DNA from: Alphaproteobacteria bacterium
GTDB taxonomy: Bacteria; Myxococcota_A; UBA796; GCA-2862545
Direction: 5' to 3'
Length of the DNA stretch: 64,000 nucleotides
Assembly: GCA_020632885.1 (NCBI GenBank)
Contig: JACKEQ010000026.1
Coordinates: 1-64,000, forward strand
Under the pieces are notes generated by a model, which was not told the origin of the DNA, made no database searches, and was given only the letters and a program-made list of their open reading frames with translations. Of this stretch, positions 14,593-25,276 are shown piece by piece. Both the position numbers and the translations under genes were made by a program. Within the stretch, counting starts at the first letter, position 1; every line of letters starts with the position of its first letter.

Positions 14593-17442
14593 TCAGTACG
14601 TGCCCTGGATGGAGACGTAGAAGTCGCGGCCGCGCTGGGGCATCACGTCCTGGGTGGTGTCGAGCCCGGCGGGGTGCAGGACCTTGGTGTCGAGCAGGTT
14701 CCGCACGCCCACGCCCCACTCCACGTTGGGCCGCACGAGCTCGCCCGTGAGGGTGACGTCCACGAGGTTGGCGATGGGGGTGGTGTCGCCTGCGTTGGTG
14801 AGCCGGGGGCTCTCGACGCGCCAGCGTGTGGCCAGGCGCGCGCTGGAGCCGAGAGGCACGACGCCCTTCACGGCACCCAGCCACTCGGGGCTGTTCGTGA
14901 GCTCGTCGCCGTCCACGAGGCTCCCGATGCGGGTGCGCTGCCACGACACCTGCCCGTTGAGCATCCAGCCGCCTCGCCAGGCGCGGGAGAGCTCCATCTC
15001 GGCGCCCACGGAGTTCACGACGTCCTCGACGTTCGCGAAGCGGAACACCTCGTCGTCCACGTCCTCCGTGTCGATCAGGTTGTCGATCCGGTTGTAGAAG
15101 GACGCGAGGGTGCCGCGCACGACCTCGTCGAAGCTGTGCGTCCACTCGGCCTCGGCGGTGAGCACGCTCTCGGGGTTCAGGCTGTCCGGGCGGATCTGGA
15201 CGATGCCCCCGTCGTTGTAGAAGTACTCGTAGGGGGACGGCGCGCGGAACGCCCGACCACCCATGAGCTTGAAGACCTCCTTCCCGGGCGTGACGATGAG
15301 CGCCGCCCGCGGGTTGAAGGACGCCAGCGGCTCGACGGCGGTGTTGTAGGCGTCGAAGCGGCCGCCGACGTTGAGCCGGACGGTGTCGCCGGGGTGGATG
15401 TCGGCCAGCGCGTAGGCCGAGTACACCTGGAACGTCGGGCGCTCGTCGAGGGGCTGGTTGAACGGCTCCACGCCGACGTCGTCGGCCTCGAACGACTGCA
15501 TGTGGGAGAGGAAGTGCTGCCGGGTCTCCGCGCCCACCGTGATGTCCGCGACCTCACCGAGCTGCTGCGTGACCCGGGGCTCCACGCCGACCCAGGCGCC
15601 CAGGTACTTGTCGTTGTAGATGTACTCCTCTTCGTAGGGGAACACGCCGTTGTAGTGGTACGTGTCCGCGAAGACGCGGATGTCGACCGAGGTGCGCTCG
15701 TTGAGGGTCTTGCGCCACCGGGCCTCGACGAAGCCGCGGTAGTCGTCCGACGTGGCGCGCGGATCGCCGAGCAGCGTCTCGAAGGAGCCGGTGGGGATGG
15801 ACTTGATGCGACCGTAGTACGCGGCGGAGAGCGTGACGTCGCCCGCCCACACCTTGCCCATCGCCATCATGTTGCGCAGGCCGTCGGCGTTGGTGCTGCT
15901 GCCGTCGATGCCGAGGTCGGGGTCGATGAGGTCCGGGAAGAAGTAGTCGCGGCCGTTGGAGAAGCCGCCGCCGAGGGACACGAAGCCACCGAGGTCCTTG
16001 TCGCCGAACCCGGTGCCCACCTTGGCGCGCAGGATGCCGTCGGTCGCCGAGAGGCGGGCGTGGGACCGCGTGTCGTTCTGGGAGTCGCGCATCTCGAGGT
16101 TCACGACCCCGAACACTGCGTTGGACCCGTAGAGCGCGGAACCCGGACCGCGCACGACCTCGATCTGGCGGACGTCCGAGAGGTCGGTGAGGAAGTCCGT
16201 GCCGATGTAGCTGGACCCGATCTGATCGTCGTTCGTGGTGTGACCGTCGATCGTGGTGAGCAGGCGGTTGCCGTAGTCGCCCACGCGCCCGAACCCGCGC
16301 ACGCCGATGGCCTGGTAGGTGAGGTCGTCGGTCTGGTACATGCCGCGGAGACCGCCGACGGCTTCGTAGACGGTCTGGTAGCCGAACGCCCGGATCTCGT
16401 CGGCGGTGATGAGCGAGACGGAGGCCGGTGCCTCACGCACGTCCTCCGCGACCTTCGACGCGGCGCTGACGGTGAAGGTGGGCGTGAGCTCGACCATGTC
16501 GAGCTCGGTGCGCTGGTCCTCCTGGACCCCGACCTGCGTGACGAAGGGCGCGAACCCGGGCTTGCTGACACGCAGCTCGTGCTCGCCGACCGGGACGTCG
16601 AGGAGCACGGCGGGCGTGTAGCCCACGGGCTCCCCATCGATCTCGATGAGCGCACCGCGCTCCGTCGCGTCGACGACCACGGAGCCGGAGATCTGCACGA
16701 GGGCCGCCCGCACCGTGACGGGCTCGCCCTCCACCACGTTCACCAGCGCCGGCTGGCTGCGGTATCCCGGGCGCAGGAGGTAGAGGATCTGCTGACCCGT
16801 GGGCAGCTCGAGCTCACAGGGGAGGTCGCAGGACTTGGCGGCGGTCTCGGAGCCCAGGTGGGCGGTCGCGCCCTCGCCGCCCTCGATCACGACCTTCCCG
16901 GTGATGGCCGGGAGGTCCGCCTCGAAGGTGTGGCGCTTGGCCAGCTCCTTGAACGAACGCTTGTCGGAGGTGACCGACCGGTGGCCATCCATCTCGAAGA
17001 TCACGCGGTACTGGCCGGGCGGGACGGCGATCGTGGCGGGCGTGGTGGCGACGGCGCCGAGATCCTTCTCGTTGAGGAACACGGTGGCGCCGGGAGGATC
17101 GGACTTCAGGTCCACGAGGATGACCTTGTCCTCGATGCCCTTCATGGCCGCCAGGATGGGCGCCTTGGCCTTGTCGTCCTCGGCCAGCCCGAGGGCCACG
17201 ATGTACCAGCGGTAGGCCTCGGGGAACCGCTGGAGCGCGACGAACGTGTGCCCGACGTTGACCGCCGCGCTCGAGTTGGGCGACAGGCGGTTCGAGAGCA
17301 TGAAGTGCGTCAGCGCCTTCTCGTACTGGAAGGTGTCGTACGCCTTCGCGCCTTCGTAGAAGTGGACCTCGGCTTCGTCGGCGAGGGACTGCGCATGGGC
17401 GGGCGTGACGAGAGCGGAGAGGACGAGAGCAAGGAGTCCCAT
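14593..17442 (-). CDS. TonB-dependent receptor with N-terminal TPR and three PEGA domains
   Basis: A 949-residue outer-membrane protein. Residues 1-17 are a signal peptide ending AHA. Residues 20-95 look like tetratricopeptide repeats (VHFYEGAKAYDTFQYEKALT). Three PEGA-type beta domains follow at about 108-175, 178-245 and 250-315, each with a DGxxxGxxP or PPGxY core. The plug domain runs from about 330 (VSAASKVAEDVREAPASVSL, IEVVRGPGSALYGSNAVFG). The rest is a 22-strand-type barrel (ETRQHFLSHMQS, RAFRAPSPYEYFYNDGGIVQ). It ends in QGTY, an aromatic last residue. Such receptors import iron chelates, cobalamin or oligomers using TonB energy. The periplasmic TPR-PEGA extension is unusual and may bind peptidoglycan or a partner. 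The gene lies 7 bases before polA. Confidence 0.92.
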   Translation of the reverse strand: MGLLALVLSALVTPAHAQSLADEAEVHFYEGAKAYDTFQYEKALTHFMLSNRLSPNSSAAVNVGHTFVALQRFPEAYRWYIVALGLAEDDKAKAPILAAMKGIEDKVILVDLKSDPPGATVFLNEKDLGAVATTPATIAVPPGQYRVIFEMDGHRSVTSDKRSFKELAKRHTFEADLPAITGKVVIEGGEGATAHLGSETAAKSCDLPCELELPTGQQILYLLRPGYRSQPALVNVVEGEPVTVRAALVQISGSVVVDATERGALIEIDGEPVGYTPAVLLDVPVGEHELRVSKPGFAPFVTQVGVQEDQRTELDMVELTPTFTVSAASKVAEDVREAPASVSLITADEIRAFGYQTVYEAVGGLRGMYQTDDLTYQAIGVRGFGRVGDYGNRLLTTIDGHTTNDDQIGSSYIGTDFLTDLSDVRQIEVVRGPGSALYGSNAVFGVVNLEMRDSQNDTRSHARLSATDGILRAKVGTGFGDKDLGGFVSLGGGFSNGRDYFFPDLIDPDLGIDGSSTNADGLRNMMAMGKVWAGDVTLSAAYYGRIKSIPTGSFETLLGDPRATSDDYRGFVEARWRKTLNERTSVDIRVFADTYHYNGVFPYEEEYIYNDKYLGAWVGVEPRVTQQLGEVADITVGAETRQHFLSHMQSFEADDVGVEPFNQPLDERPTFQVYSAYALADIHPGDTVRLNVGGRFDAYNTAVEPLASFNPRAALIVTPGKEVFKLMGGRAFRAPSPYEYFYNDGGIVQIRPDSLNPESVLTAEAEWTHSFDEVVRGTLASFYNRIDNLIDTEDVDDEVFRFANVEDVVNSVGAEMELSRAWRGGWMLNGQVSWQRTRIGSLVDGDELTNSPEWLGAVKGVVPLGSSARLATRWRVESPRLTNAGDTTPIANLVDVTLTGELVRPNVEWGVGVRNLLDTKVLHPAGLDTTQDVMPQRGRDFYVSIQGTY

Positions 17443-17482
17443 GGGGTGACCTCGGGCGGATGGCGGGGAGTTCGGAGAGGCC

Positions 17483-18124
17483 TCAGCGGTCGCGCGTGAG
17501 GCTCGGCCGGGGTGCGGTGGGTACGGGGCGGGGTCCGGGGTCCGGCGTGGGGGCCGGTGCCGGGCGGGTGGGACGGGGAGAAGTGGCGGCGCGAATGGGA
17601 TCGAGCTCGACGAGGAAGGGGCCTGCGGCTTCCGTCATCACGAAGTCCGTCGGCTTGTGGCCATCGAGCTCCAGGTGGAAGGTGCGTGGGAGGGGCGCGT
17701 CTTCCGGGTGCTCGATGTTGCAGGGCGTGATGCACACCTCGGCGTCGTGCTCGGTGACCCTGGCGCCGGGTGGCGAGGACACGAGCGCCACGGTCTTCAC
17801 CGTGGGGGCCGGCGGGGGCGTGGGTGCGGGCGACGGCGGCGCGGGCGGGGGAACGGGCGCGACGGCCACCGGTTCGGGAGGGGGGCTGTCGCCACCCGCG
17901 AACAGGAAGATGCCCACCCCCACCACGGCGATGACTCCGAAGAGCACAACGGCGAGGACGCCGAGGAGCAGACCGCCTCCAGCTGCCTTCGCGGGCGCGG
18001 AGGAGGCTATCGGAGCTGGTGCCGGAGTGGCCGTGGTCTCGGGCGGATCGAGGGTGGTGCCGTCGAGCAGGCAGCTCTCGACATGGTCCTCGTACTGGGT
18101 TCCACACTCGCTACAAGTTCGCAT
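17483..18124 (-). CDS. Zinc-ribbon / transmembrane / PEGA-domain protein
   Basis: A 213-residue protein. Residues 1-19 hold a zinc-ribbon-like CSECGTQYEDHVESC, a cytosolic head. A strong transmembrane helix covers about residues 48-76 (LLLGVLAVVLFGVIAVVGVG). A Pro-rich stretch follows, then a PEGA-like domain at about 108-180 (VALVSSPPGARVTEHDAEVC, TFHLELDGHKPTDFV) and a Pro-rich tail. This kinase-like tail without a kinase resembles regulatory membrane proteins of myxobacteria. It lies 40 bases before the PEGA-TonB receptor, suggesting the PEGA domains act together. I chose the ATG at 18124 because the zinc ribbon begins right after it and a TATACT -10 lies upstream. Confidence 0.75.
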   Translation of the reverse strand: MRTCSECGTQYEDHVESCLLDGTTLDPPETTATPAPAPIASSAPAKAAGGGLLLGVLAVVLFGVIAVVGVGIFLFAGGDSPPPEPVAVAPVPPPAPPSPAPTPPPAPTVKTVALVSSPPGARVTEHDAEVCITPCNIEHPEDAPLPRTFHLELDGHKPTDFVMTEAAGPFLVELDPIRAATSPRPTRPAPAPTPDPGPRPVPTAPRPSLTRDR

Positions 18125-18144
18125 CGCGTCCCTGGGTCGGCGGA

Positions 18145-18150
18145 AGTATA
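18145..18150 (-). promoter_or_regulatory. Putative -10 element of the 18124-10424 operon
   Basis: TATACT on the minus strand, 20 bases before the ATG at 18124, is a near-consensus sigma-70 -10 box in very GC-rich surroundings. No convincing -35 stands at 16-18 bases. Confidence 0.4.
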
Positions 18151-18177
18151 CCGACAGAGACGTGTCCAGCACGTGAA

Positions 18178-18193
18178 AGACGCGTGTGCGTCT
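18178..18193. other. Perfect 6-bp inverted repeat
   Basis: AGACGC-gtgt-GCGTCT is a perfect dyad between the divergent genes 17483-18124 and 18277-19365. A CACGTG palindrome lies just to the left. It could be an operator or a small hairpin; there is no T-tract. Confidence 0.3.
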
Positions 18194-18255
18194 CGCGACG
18201 ATGGCGCGATCGTGGCATGGCGATGACGGGGCCGGGTCTGGCAGCCCACCCGATC

Positions 18256-18263
18256 GGAGGAGG
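18256..18263 (+). promoter_or_regulatory. Ribosome-binding site deciding the DUF2817 start
   Basis: GGAGGAGG lies 13 bases before the ATG at 18277 (10 before a GTG at 18274). It argues against the further upstream ATG at 18217, which has no such site. Confidence 0.5.
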
Positions 18264-18276
18264 GGGTTTGGGCGTG

Positions 18277-19365
18277 ATGGGCGGAAACAAGTGGTTCAGC
18301 GCTGACTACTCCACGTCCAGGCACCGGTTCCTGAAGCTCGCCGAGGCTGCTGGCGCGAGCCTGGAGTCGCTGCCGATCCCCGGGCAGGCGCCCGACGGCG
18401 ATCCCCTGGCGATCGACGTCGCGTGGCTGGGCCCCCGTGGTGCGCGGCGCGCTGTCGTCGTCTCCAGCGGCACCCATGGCATCGAGGGCTTCATGGGCGC
18501 AGCGGTCCAGCTGGCCCTGCTCGACGAGCTCCCTGCGCTGCCCGACGACGTCGCCCTCGTGCTCGTGCACGCCATCAACCCGTACGGGTTCGCCCACGTC
18601 CGGCGCGTGGACGGGCAGAACATCGACCTGAACCGCAACTTCCTCCGCCCCGGCGAGACCTGGACGGGCGCGCCGGATGGCTACGCCGAGCTGGACGCGC
18701 TGCTGAACCCCCGAACGGCCCCGGGGCTCGGGAGCCGGGCGGCGTTCCTGGCGCGGGCGGCGAGCCGGCTCGCGCGGACGGGCCTCGGCAAGATGAAGGG
18801 CATCGTGGCGGGCGGGCAGTACACCCACCCACGCGGCCTCTTCTTCGGCGGGAACGGCCCCTCGGCGTCCATGGAAGTGCTCGCGGAGGCCGTGCCGCGC
18901 TGGTTCGGCGCGATGGAGCACGTGCTCGTCGTGGACTTCCACACCGGGCTCGGCAAGCGGGCCACCTACCGTCTGCTGGTGGATCACGCGCCCGACGCGC
19001 CTCGGGTGGCCTGGCTGAAGCAGAGGTTCGGCAGCGGCGTCCAGCCCTGGGACGCGGGCGACGGCGTGGCCTATGCGATCCGCGGGGGTCTCGGCACCTG
19101 GATGAAGGCCACCCTGCCGGACACGGAGGTGGACGTCCTGGCCGCCGAGTTCGGCACGGTGGGCGTGCTCTCCGTCATCGCCGCCCTGCACCTCGAGAAC
19201 CGGGCCCACCAGTGGGGCACGCCGGAGGCGCCCGCCACGGCCAGCGCCAAGCGGGCCATGATGGACGTGTTCGCCCCCTTCGACCCGGGCTGGCGGGACG
19301 CGGTCACCGACAAGGGCCACCGCATCGTCCTGCAGGCGCTGGCGGCCATTCAGGACCCCGTCTAG
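18277..19365 (+). CDS. DUF2817 (M14 carboxypeptidase-like) protein
   Basis: A 362-residue protein of the DUF2817 family, related to zinc carboxypeptidases of clan M14. Likely zinc ligands are His67 and Glu70 in SSGTHGIEGFMG and a later His in VVDFHTGLGKR. NPYGFAHVRRVDGQNIDLNR and the AEFGTVG segment near the C-terminus are also typical. The start MGGNKWFSADYSTSRHRFL matches where the family fold begins. A hydrolytic role on peptide or amide bonds is inferred; substrates for the family are not established. There is no signal peptide. It overlaps the DUF2461 gene tail to tail by four bases (CTAG). Confidence 0.85.
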   Translation: MGGNKWFSADYSTSRHRFLKLAEAAGASLESLPIPGQAPDGDPLAIDVAWLGPRGARRAVVVSSGTHGIEGFMGAAVQLALLDELPALPDDVALVLVHAINPYGFAHVRRVDGQNIDLNRNFLRPGETWTGAPDGYAELDALLNPRTAPGLGSRAAFLARAASRLARTGLGKMKGIVAGGQYTHPRGLFFGGNGPSASMEVLAEAVPRWFGAMEHVLVVDFHTGLGKRATYRLLVDHAPDAPRVAWLKQRFGSGVQPWDAGDGVAYAIRGGLGTWMKATLPDTEVDVLAAEFGTVGVLSVIAALHLENRAHQWGTPEAPATASAKRAMMDVFAPFDPGWRDAVTDKGHRIVLQALAAIQDPV

Positions 19366-20051
19366 ACGGGGAGCTCCACCGCGTCGCACACGAACGCCAC
19401 CACCGGCATCGCGCCGCGGTATAGCTCGGCGAGGCGGCCGGCGAACCCGTCGGTGACGACGTCCGTGTCGGCGAGCTGGGCGTGCACGGCGAGGCTCTTG
19501 CGGCGCAGGTCGTCCACATGGGGGCCCGCGGGGTCGAACCCCCGTGGCACGCGCTTCAGGTCGTCGTCGCCGTCCATCATCGTGAACCCGGCCGCACCCG
19601 CGGCCTCCCGGGCCTCCGCCCAGCGCGCGGGATGGGTCGTGATGGCCTCGCGCAGGCGCGCGAGGTCCGGCGGAGGCGGCCGCGAGATCCCCGCGCCCAC
19701 GGCACACCCGCCCGGCTCGAGGTGCAGGTAGAAGCCCGGTGTGTGGACGTCGGAGCTCGCGAGCTCGTGGCGGAACTGCAGCGCCACGTGGGTCTTGTAG
19801 GGGGTCTTGTCCTTGCTGAAACGGGTGTCGCGATGGATGCGGAACAGCGAGCCCCCCTGCACCTTCGGGATCGCCAGGAAGCAGGGCGAGACGTCGGCCA
19901 GCGGCCCCTGGAAGGCCTCGACGAAGGCCAGGGCCGGATCGCGCACGTCGTGCTCGTAGCGCTCCTTGTTGGCCGCGAACCATTCCCGGTCGTTGTGCTC
20001 GGCCAGGTCGTCCAGGAAGGCGAACAGGGCCTCGGGGAACGCGGTGGCCAT
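19362..20051 (-). CDS. DUF2461-family protein
   Basis: A 229-residue protein matching DUF2461 (TIGR02453): FPEALFAFLDDLAEHNDREW at the start, FRIHRDTRFSKDKTPYKTHV, GFYLHLEPGGCAVGAGI, and a C-terminal DFAGRLAELYRG-like helix. It is full length. The family is widespread and has no known function. The ATG at 20051 overlaps the stop of the MopE-repeat lipoprotein by one base (TGATG), making it the last gene of the 25102-19362 operon. Cytosolic; no catalytic motif is recognised. Confidence 0.85.
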   Translation of the reverse strand: MATAFPEALFAFLDDLAEHNDREWFAANKERYEHDVRDPALAFVEAFQGPLADVSPCFLAIPKVQGGSLFRIHRDTRFSKDKTPYKTHVALQFRHELASSDVHTPGFYLHLEPGGCAVGAGISRPPPPDLARLREAITTHPARWAEAREAAGAAGFTMMDGDDDLKRVPRGFDPAGPHVDDLRRKSLAVHAQLADTDVVTDGFAGRLAELYRGAMPVVAFVCDAVELPV

Positions 20052-22714
20052 CAGAAGGTCGGGGCCCCGTCGCCGCCGTACACGCCGGGCTGGAAGCACT
20101 GCGGGGGCGGGTTCGGCGGTGTGGGCGGAGTGTCGTTCGGGCAGTACAGTGCGCCGTTCGACAGGCGTCCGGCGAGGGAGTCGGGACCTCCGACGATGGT
20201 CACGTCGTTGGGTGGCCCGACGAGGTCGCCCGTCGGGCGACCGTCCTCACAGTGGGCGAACGGGGTCGTGTTGGCCGCGCAGGTGGCCCAGGCGCCCGTC
20301 GGATCCACGACCAGGGTGCCCGCCTCGGGCGTCGTGCTGGCGCCCGTGGCGTAGACCATGTCGAAGCTCGGGCTGCCGGCGGAGTCGATGTCGATGGCGG
20401 CGGTGGCACCGGTGCCCGGGTGGCCCACCACGATGTCGTGCAGGGTCACGGGCTTGTCGCCCTGCACGTGGATGCCTACCTGATCGTAGCCCACGACGGT
20501 GACGAACCCGAGCGTCGCCCGCTGACCGTCGATGCGCACGCCCGTGCGGGCGCCATCCACGCGGAGGTGGCTCACGGGGAAGGCGCTCCCGCCGACCGGA
20601 GATGCGAGCCGCAGGCCCTCGGGCGGCATGGGGCCCGCGTTGGGGCCGTCGAGCCACACCCCCTCGATGCTCCCGCCCGTCGGGCTGCCGATCTGGAGCA
20701 TCGCCTCGAGCGCGTCGGAGACGATGACGACGTCCTCCAGGGTGGCGCTGCCACCCCCGACGTTCACCGTCCCGGCCAGGGTGAGCGACTGGAGCACGAC
20801 GTCCGCCTGGTCGGCATGCACGGCACCGCCGATCCCGGTGGCGCTGCACTCCAGGCAGGAGCCGCCGGTCCAGGTGAGGCTCCCACCGTTGAGGACCTGC
20901 GCGCCCCCGCCGTCACCGGTCGCCGCGCAGTCCTCCATGACCACGCTGAGGAGCGTGGCCGTGGCTCCGTCCACGGTCAGGCACCGGTCGGTGTTGCCGC
21001 CTTCGATGGTGACGTCGCGGAGGGTGGCCTCGTCGAGGATCTCGACGCGCCCGACGATGAGGGGGTTCGCCCCGGTCGCGGCGCGCACGACGATGTCGCG
21101 GGAGAGCACCAGGGGGTCGTAGGCGTGGGTCCCGGTGACCAGCGAGAGCTCCACGCCGTCGCAGGCAGCGTCCGCGAGGGCCTGCAGGTCGTCGCCCAGC
21201 CCGACCTCGCGCGAGCCGATCCAGCCGAGCGGGTCGCCGTCGTCGCAGTCGTCGCCCACCAGCGACCAGTCGTCGACCGAGGCCGGCAGCTCGAGGCAAC
21301 CCGACGACGGGGAGCCGCTGCCGTACCCGTCGTGGTCGAGGTCGGCGTACCAGGTCATGTCGGGGGTCACGTCGGGGTCGGTGTCGTCGCAGTCGCCCGA
21401 CACGTAGGACCAGGAGGCCGGGAGGTCCGCGCAGCCCGCGACCAGCGCGCCAATCCCGTACCCGTCGCCGTCCATGTCGTGGAACCAGTACATGTCGGGG
21501 TTGATGTCGGGGTCGGTGTCGTCGCAGTCGTCCGCCGAGGTGGACCAGGAGGCCGGCAGCCCCACACAGCCGGTGGTGGGCGAAGCGAGCCCATCGCCGA
21601 AGCTGTCGCCATCGACATCGGCGTACCAGGTCATGTCCGGGCGGATGGCTTGGCTCGTGTCGTCGCAGTCGTCCGCGCACGCCAGGAAGCCGTCCTGGTC
21701 GACGTCGATGTCGTCGGCGTACGTCGTGGGGTCGCAGTCGTCGTCCACCCCGTTGCAGGCTCCCGACACGCCCTCGTCCACCCCGGGGTGTACGGAGGGC
21801 GACGCGTCGTCGCAGTCCGCCACCACGCCGACCGGGCGCCGCCGGTAGACGGCCCCCGTGGTGGACGGGTCGAGGCAGGCGAGCTGGGCGATGGTGCCGC
21901 CGTAGCCGTCCTCGTCCGCGTCGAGGAACCAGGGCGTGGCCGGGGTGAGGGTGGCATCCGTGTCGTCGCAGTCGTCCGCGCACGCCAGGTAGCCGTCGCC
22001 GTCGCCGTCGGTGTCGTCGCCGAACGACACGGGGTCGCAGTCGTCGTCGACTCCGTTGCAGCGCAGGGTCGCGACGTCCTCGTTCACCTCGGGGCTCACG
22101 AGGGCCGTGGTGTCGTCGCAGTCGTCGTTCGAGATCACCCAGGCGCCCGGCGGGCTCGTGCACAGGCCGGCGGCGAACGAGGCGGGGTCGCCGTGCCCGT
22201 CGCCGTCGGCGTCCTCGTACCAGGTGGTCTCGGGGTTCACGTCCGGGTCGGTGTCGTCGCAGTCGTCGCCGTTGTCGGCGAAGCCCTCCGGGGCCACGCA
22301 CGCCCGGGCGGTGGGCGCGGCGCCCTGGGGTTGCCCGAACCCGTCGCCGTCGTCGTCGGTGTAGAAGGTGGCCAGGGCCTGCCCGTCGTCCACCGTCCCG
22401 TCGCAGTCGTTGTCGATCGCGTCGCAGAGCTCCGGGAGCCCGGCGGCCGTCGTGGGGTCGGTGTCGTCGCAGTCGCCGGCGCACACGCTGACGCCGTCGC
22501 CGTCCGCATCCGTGAGGACCTCCTCGGCACCGTCGCAGTCGCTGTCGATGCCGTCGCAGGCCTCGGCAGCGCCGGGGTGGATCGTGGCGTCGCCGTCGTT
22601 GCAGTCGGTGCCGCCGAGGGCGGCGTCCTCGTAGCCGTCTCCGTCGGCGTCGACGCGCTCCTGGAAGGCGTTCGGCCCGATGAAGCAGGCGGTGAGGAAG
22701 AGGATGGAGGACAA
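20051..22714 (-). CDS. MopE-type metal-binding repeat lipoprotein with beta-helix domain
   Basis: An 887-residue exported protein. The only available start is a TTG at 22714; the first residues MSSILFLTAC give a very short lipoprotein signal with Cys10. Residues about 25-510 carry about ten DCDDTDP units with CDGIDSDCDG or WYEDADGDG companions, the putative metal-binding repeat first seen around MopE. Residues about 530-800 form a right-handed beta-helix pattern (IVGRVEILDEATLRDVTIEG, GGGAQVLNGGSLTWTGGSCL), a fold of polysaccharide-active or adhesive surface proteins. The end has a PNDTPPTPPNPPPQC motif. It follows the kinase gene by 7 bases, so kinase and surface protein are co-transcribed. 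Confidence 0.88.
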   Translation of the reverse strand: MSSILFLTACFIGPNAFQERVDADGDGYEDAALGGTDCNDGDATIHPGAAEACDGIDSDCDGAEEVLTDADGDGVSVCAGDCDDTDPTTAAGLPELCDAIDNDCDGTVDDGQALATFYTDDDGDGFGQPQGAAPTARACVAPEGFADNGDDCDDTDPDVNPETTWYEDADGDGHGDPASFAAGLCTSPPGAWVISNDDCDDTTALVSPEVNEDVATLRCNGVDDDCDPVSFGDDTDGDGDGYLACADDCDDTDATLTPATPWFLDADEDGYGGTIAQLACLDPSTTGAVYRRRPVGVVADCDDASPSVHPGVDEGVSGACNGVDDDCDPTTYADDIDVDQDGFLACADDCDDTSQAIRPDMTWYADVDGDSFGDGLASPTTGCVGLPASWSTSADDCDDTDPDINPDMYWFHDMDGDGYGIGALVAGCADLPASWSYVSGDCDDTDPDVTPDMTWYADLDHDGYGSGSPSSGCLELPASVDDWSLVGDDCDDGDPLGWIGSREVGLGDDLQALADAACDGVELSLVTGTHAYDPLVLSRDIVVRAATGANPLIVGRVEILDEATLRDVTIEGGNTDRCLTVDGATATLLSVVMEDCAATGDGGGAQVLNGGSLTWTGGSCLECSATGIGGAVHADQADVVLQSLTLAGTVNVGGGSATLEDVVIVSDALEAMLQIGSPTGGSIEGVWLDGPNAGPMPPEGLRLASPVGGSAFPVSHLRVDGARTGVRIDGQRATLGFVTVVGYDQVGIHVQGDKPVTLHDIVVGHPGTGATAAIDIDSAGSPSFDMVYATGASTTPEAGTLVVDPTGAWATCAANTTPFAHCEDGRPTGDLVGPPNDVTIVGGPDSLAGRLSNGALYCPNDTPPTPPNPPPQCFQPGVYGGDGAPTF

Positions 22715-22718
22715 GGGG

Positions 22719-22721
22719 ACC

Positions 22722-22723
<2 letters not shown>
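22719..22723 (-). promoter_or_regulatory. Ribosome-binding site before a TTG start
   Basis: GAGGT on the minus strand lies 4 bases before the TTG at 22714 and overlaps the kinase stop codon (TGAGGT). It supports a non-ATG start with kinase-coupled translation. Confidence 0.45.
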
Positions 22724-24319
<1,596 letters not shown>

Positions 24320-24323
<4 letters not shown>

Positions 24324-25102
24324 CGGATCACCACGCCCGTGGCCAGGAGCCCTGCGCCCGCGACGCCGCTGATCACCGCGACCGCGCCGGTGGCGTTGGC
24401 CCGCTTGCGGAGGCTGCCCAGCTGGTCGAGCGAGGTGTTCCGGGTGGTGTCGTGGAACTGGTTGGCGGTGAGCAGGTTCACGGCCAACATGCCGGCGCTC
24501 ACGGCCAGGAGGGCGCCGCCGCCCGCCATGAACGGCTTGGAGAGACGCCCGAGACCCTCGGGAGGAGGCTCCACCCAGGGCGGCAGCTCGCCCGGCTGGA
24601 GGATCAGGAGCTCGAGAGGGCTACCGGTCGTGCTCCCCACCTGGAGGATGTGGATCGCTCGGGGGTCCACCGGACCGTCCGGCACCCCATCGACGTAGTG
24701 GGTGCCCCCATCGGGGCGCTCGAGGTGCGACGGGCTCTCGCTCGGCGCGATGCGCCGCCACGTCGTCTGGATGTCGTGCTCTCGCGGATACACGGGCAGC
24801 CCCACGTCGGGCTCGATGCGCCGCGCCGCGAGGAAGTGGGCGGCCGCGAGGCCCTCGTCGCCCGCCGAGTAGTCCACGATGCCGCGCAACCGGTGGAAAC
24901 CGGCGGCCAGCTTGGGGCGGATGGGCTCGGCCATGCACTCGAGGGACAGCCGGGCGAGGGCGACGTTGTCCTGGAAGCCCTCGGCTTCACCGGCCTCCAG
25001 CGCCTTCAACGCGCGGTCGAGCCCCTCGGACAGGGCGACGTTGTCGGTGGTGCGGGGGCACTCCGCGAATGCTGGGGCCATCAGGGCGAGGAAGGTCCAC
25101 AT
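24320..25102 (-). CDS. Exported hypothetical protein with C-terminal membrane helices
   Basis: A 260-residue protein of unknown function. It starts with an uncharged signal peptide (MWTFLALMAPAFA) followed by a helical domain with two cysteines (ECPRTTDNVALSEG, LARLSLECMAEP) that recalls TPR-like folds. A beta-rich middle (VDPRAIHILQVGSTTGSPLE) comes next, then two hydrophobic helices at about 200-220 and 240-260. A GTG three codons upstream (25111) is an alternative start. It heads the operon with the Ser/Thr kinase and overlaps it by GTGA, so it may be the exported partner or input of that kinase. Confidence 0.65.
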
Positions 25103-25276
25103 CGTGATCACGGTACCTGGACCCGCCTGCGAGGGCAAGAACCGTGAACTTGGGGTCGCCGAATCCGGAAGCTCATGTCGAAAGCCGATTTCTCTTGATT
25201 GTCAGCGTGCTGCGATACAAAATCGCGACAAGCGTGCCCGGACGCGCCGGTCAGGTGTCCGGGCCTGTTCGGCCCG
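25103..25276. other. Intergenic region with promoter-like AT-rich patch
   Basis: The gap between the kinase operon and the endonuclease gene. Positions 25165-25230 are clearly richer in A+T than their surroundings and probably hold the leftward operon promoter, but I cannot pick -35 and -10 boxes with confidence. The left end carries hairpins (25236-25275). Confidence 0.3.
25236..25275 (-). terminator. Two overlapping hairpins after the endonuclease gene
   Basis: GGGCC-tgttc-GGCCC (25261-25275) begins one base after the endonuclease stop as read on the minus strand. A second perfect 8-bp stem pairs GCCCGGAC (25236-25243) with GTCCGGGC (25257-25264). The two stems share bases and are mutually exclusive. 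There is no T-run, so a Rho-independent terminator is uncertain. Confidence 0.4.

Noticed and set aside
14503..17499. Nearly 1000-residue open frame opposite the TonB receptor
   Set aside because: It mirrors the real gene's codons and shows no recognisable motif; the opposite strand has signal peptide, PEGA, plug and barrel features.
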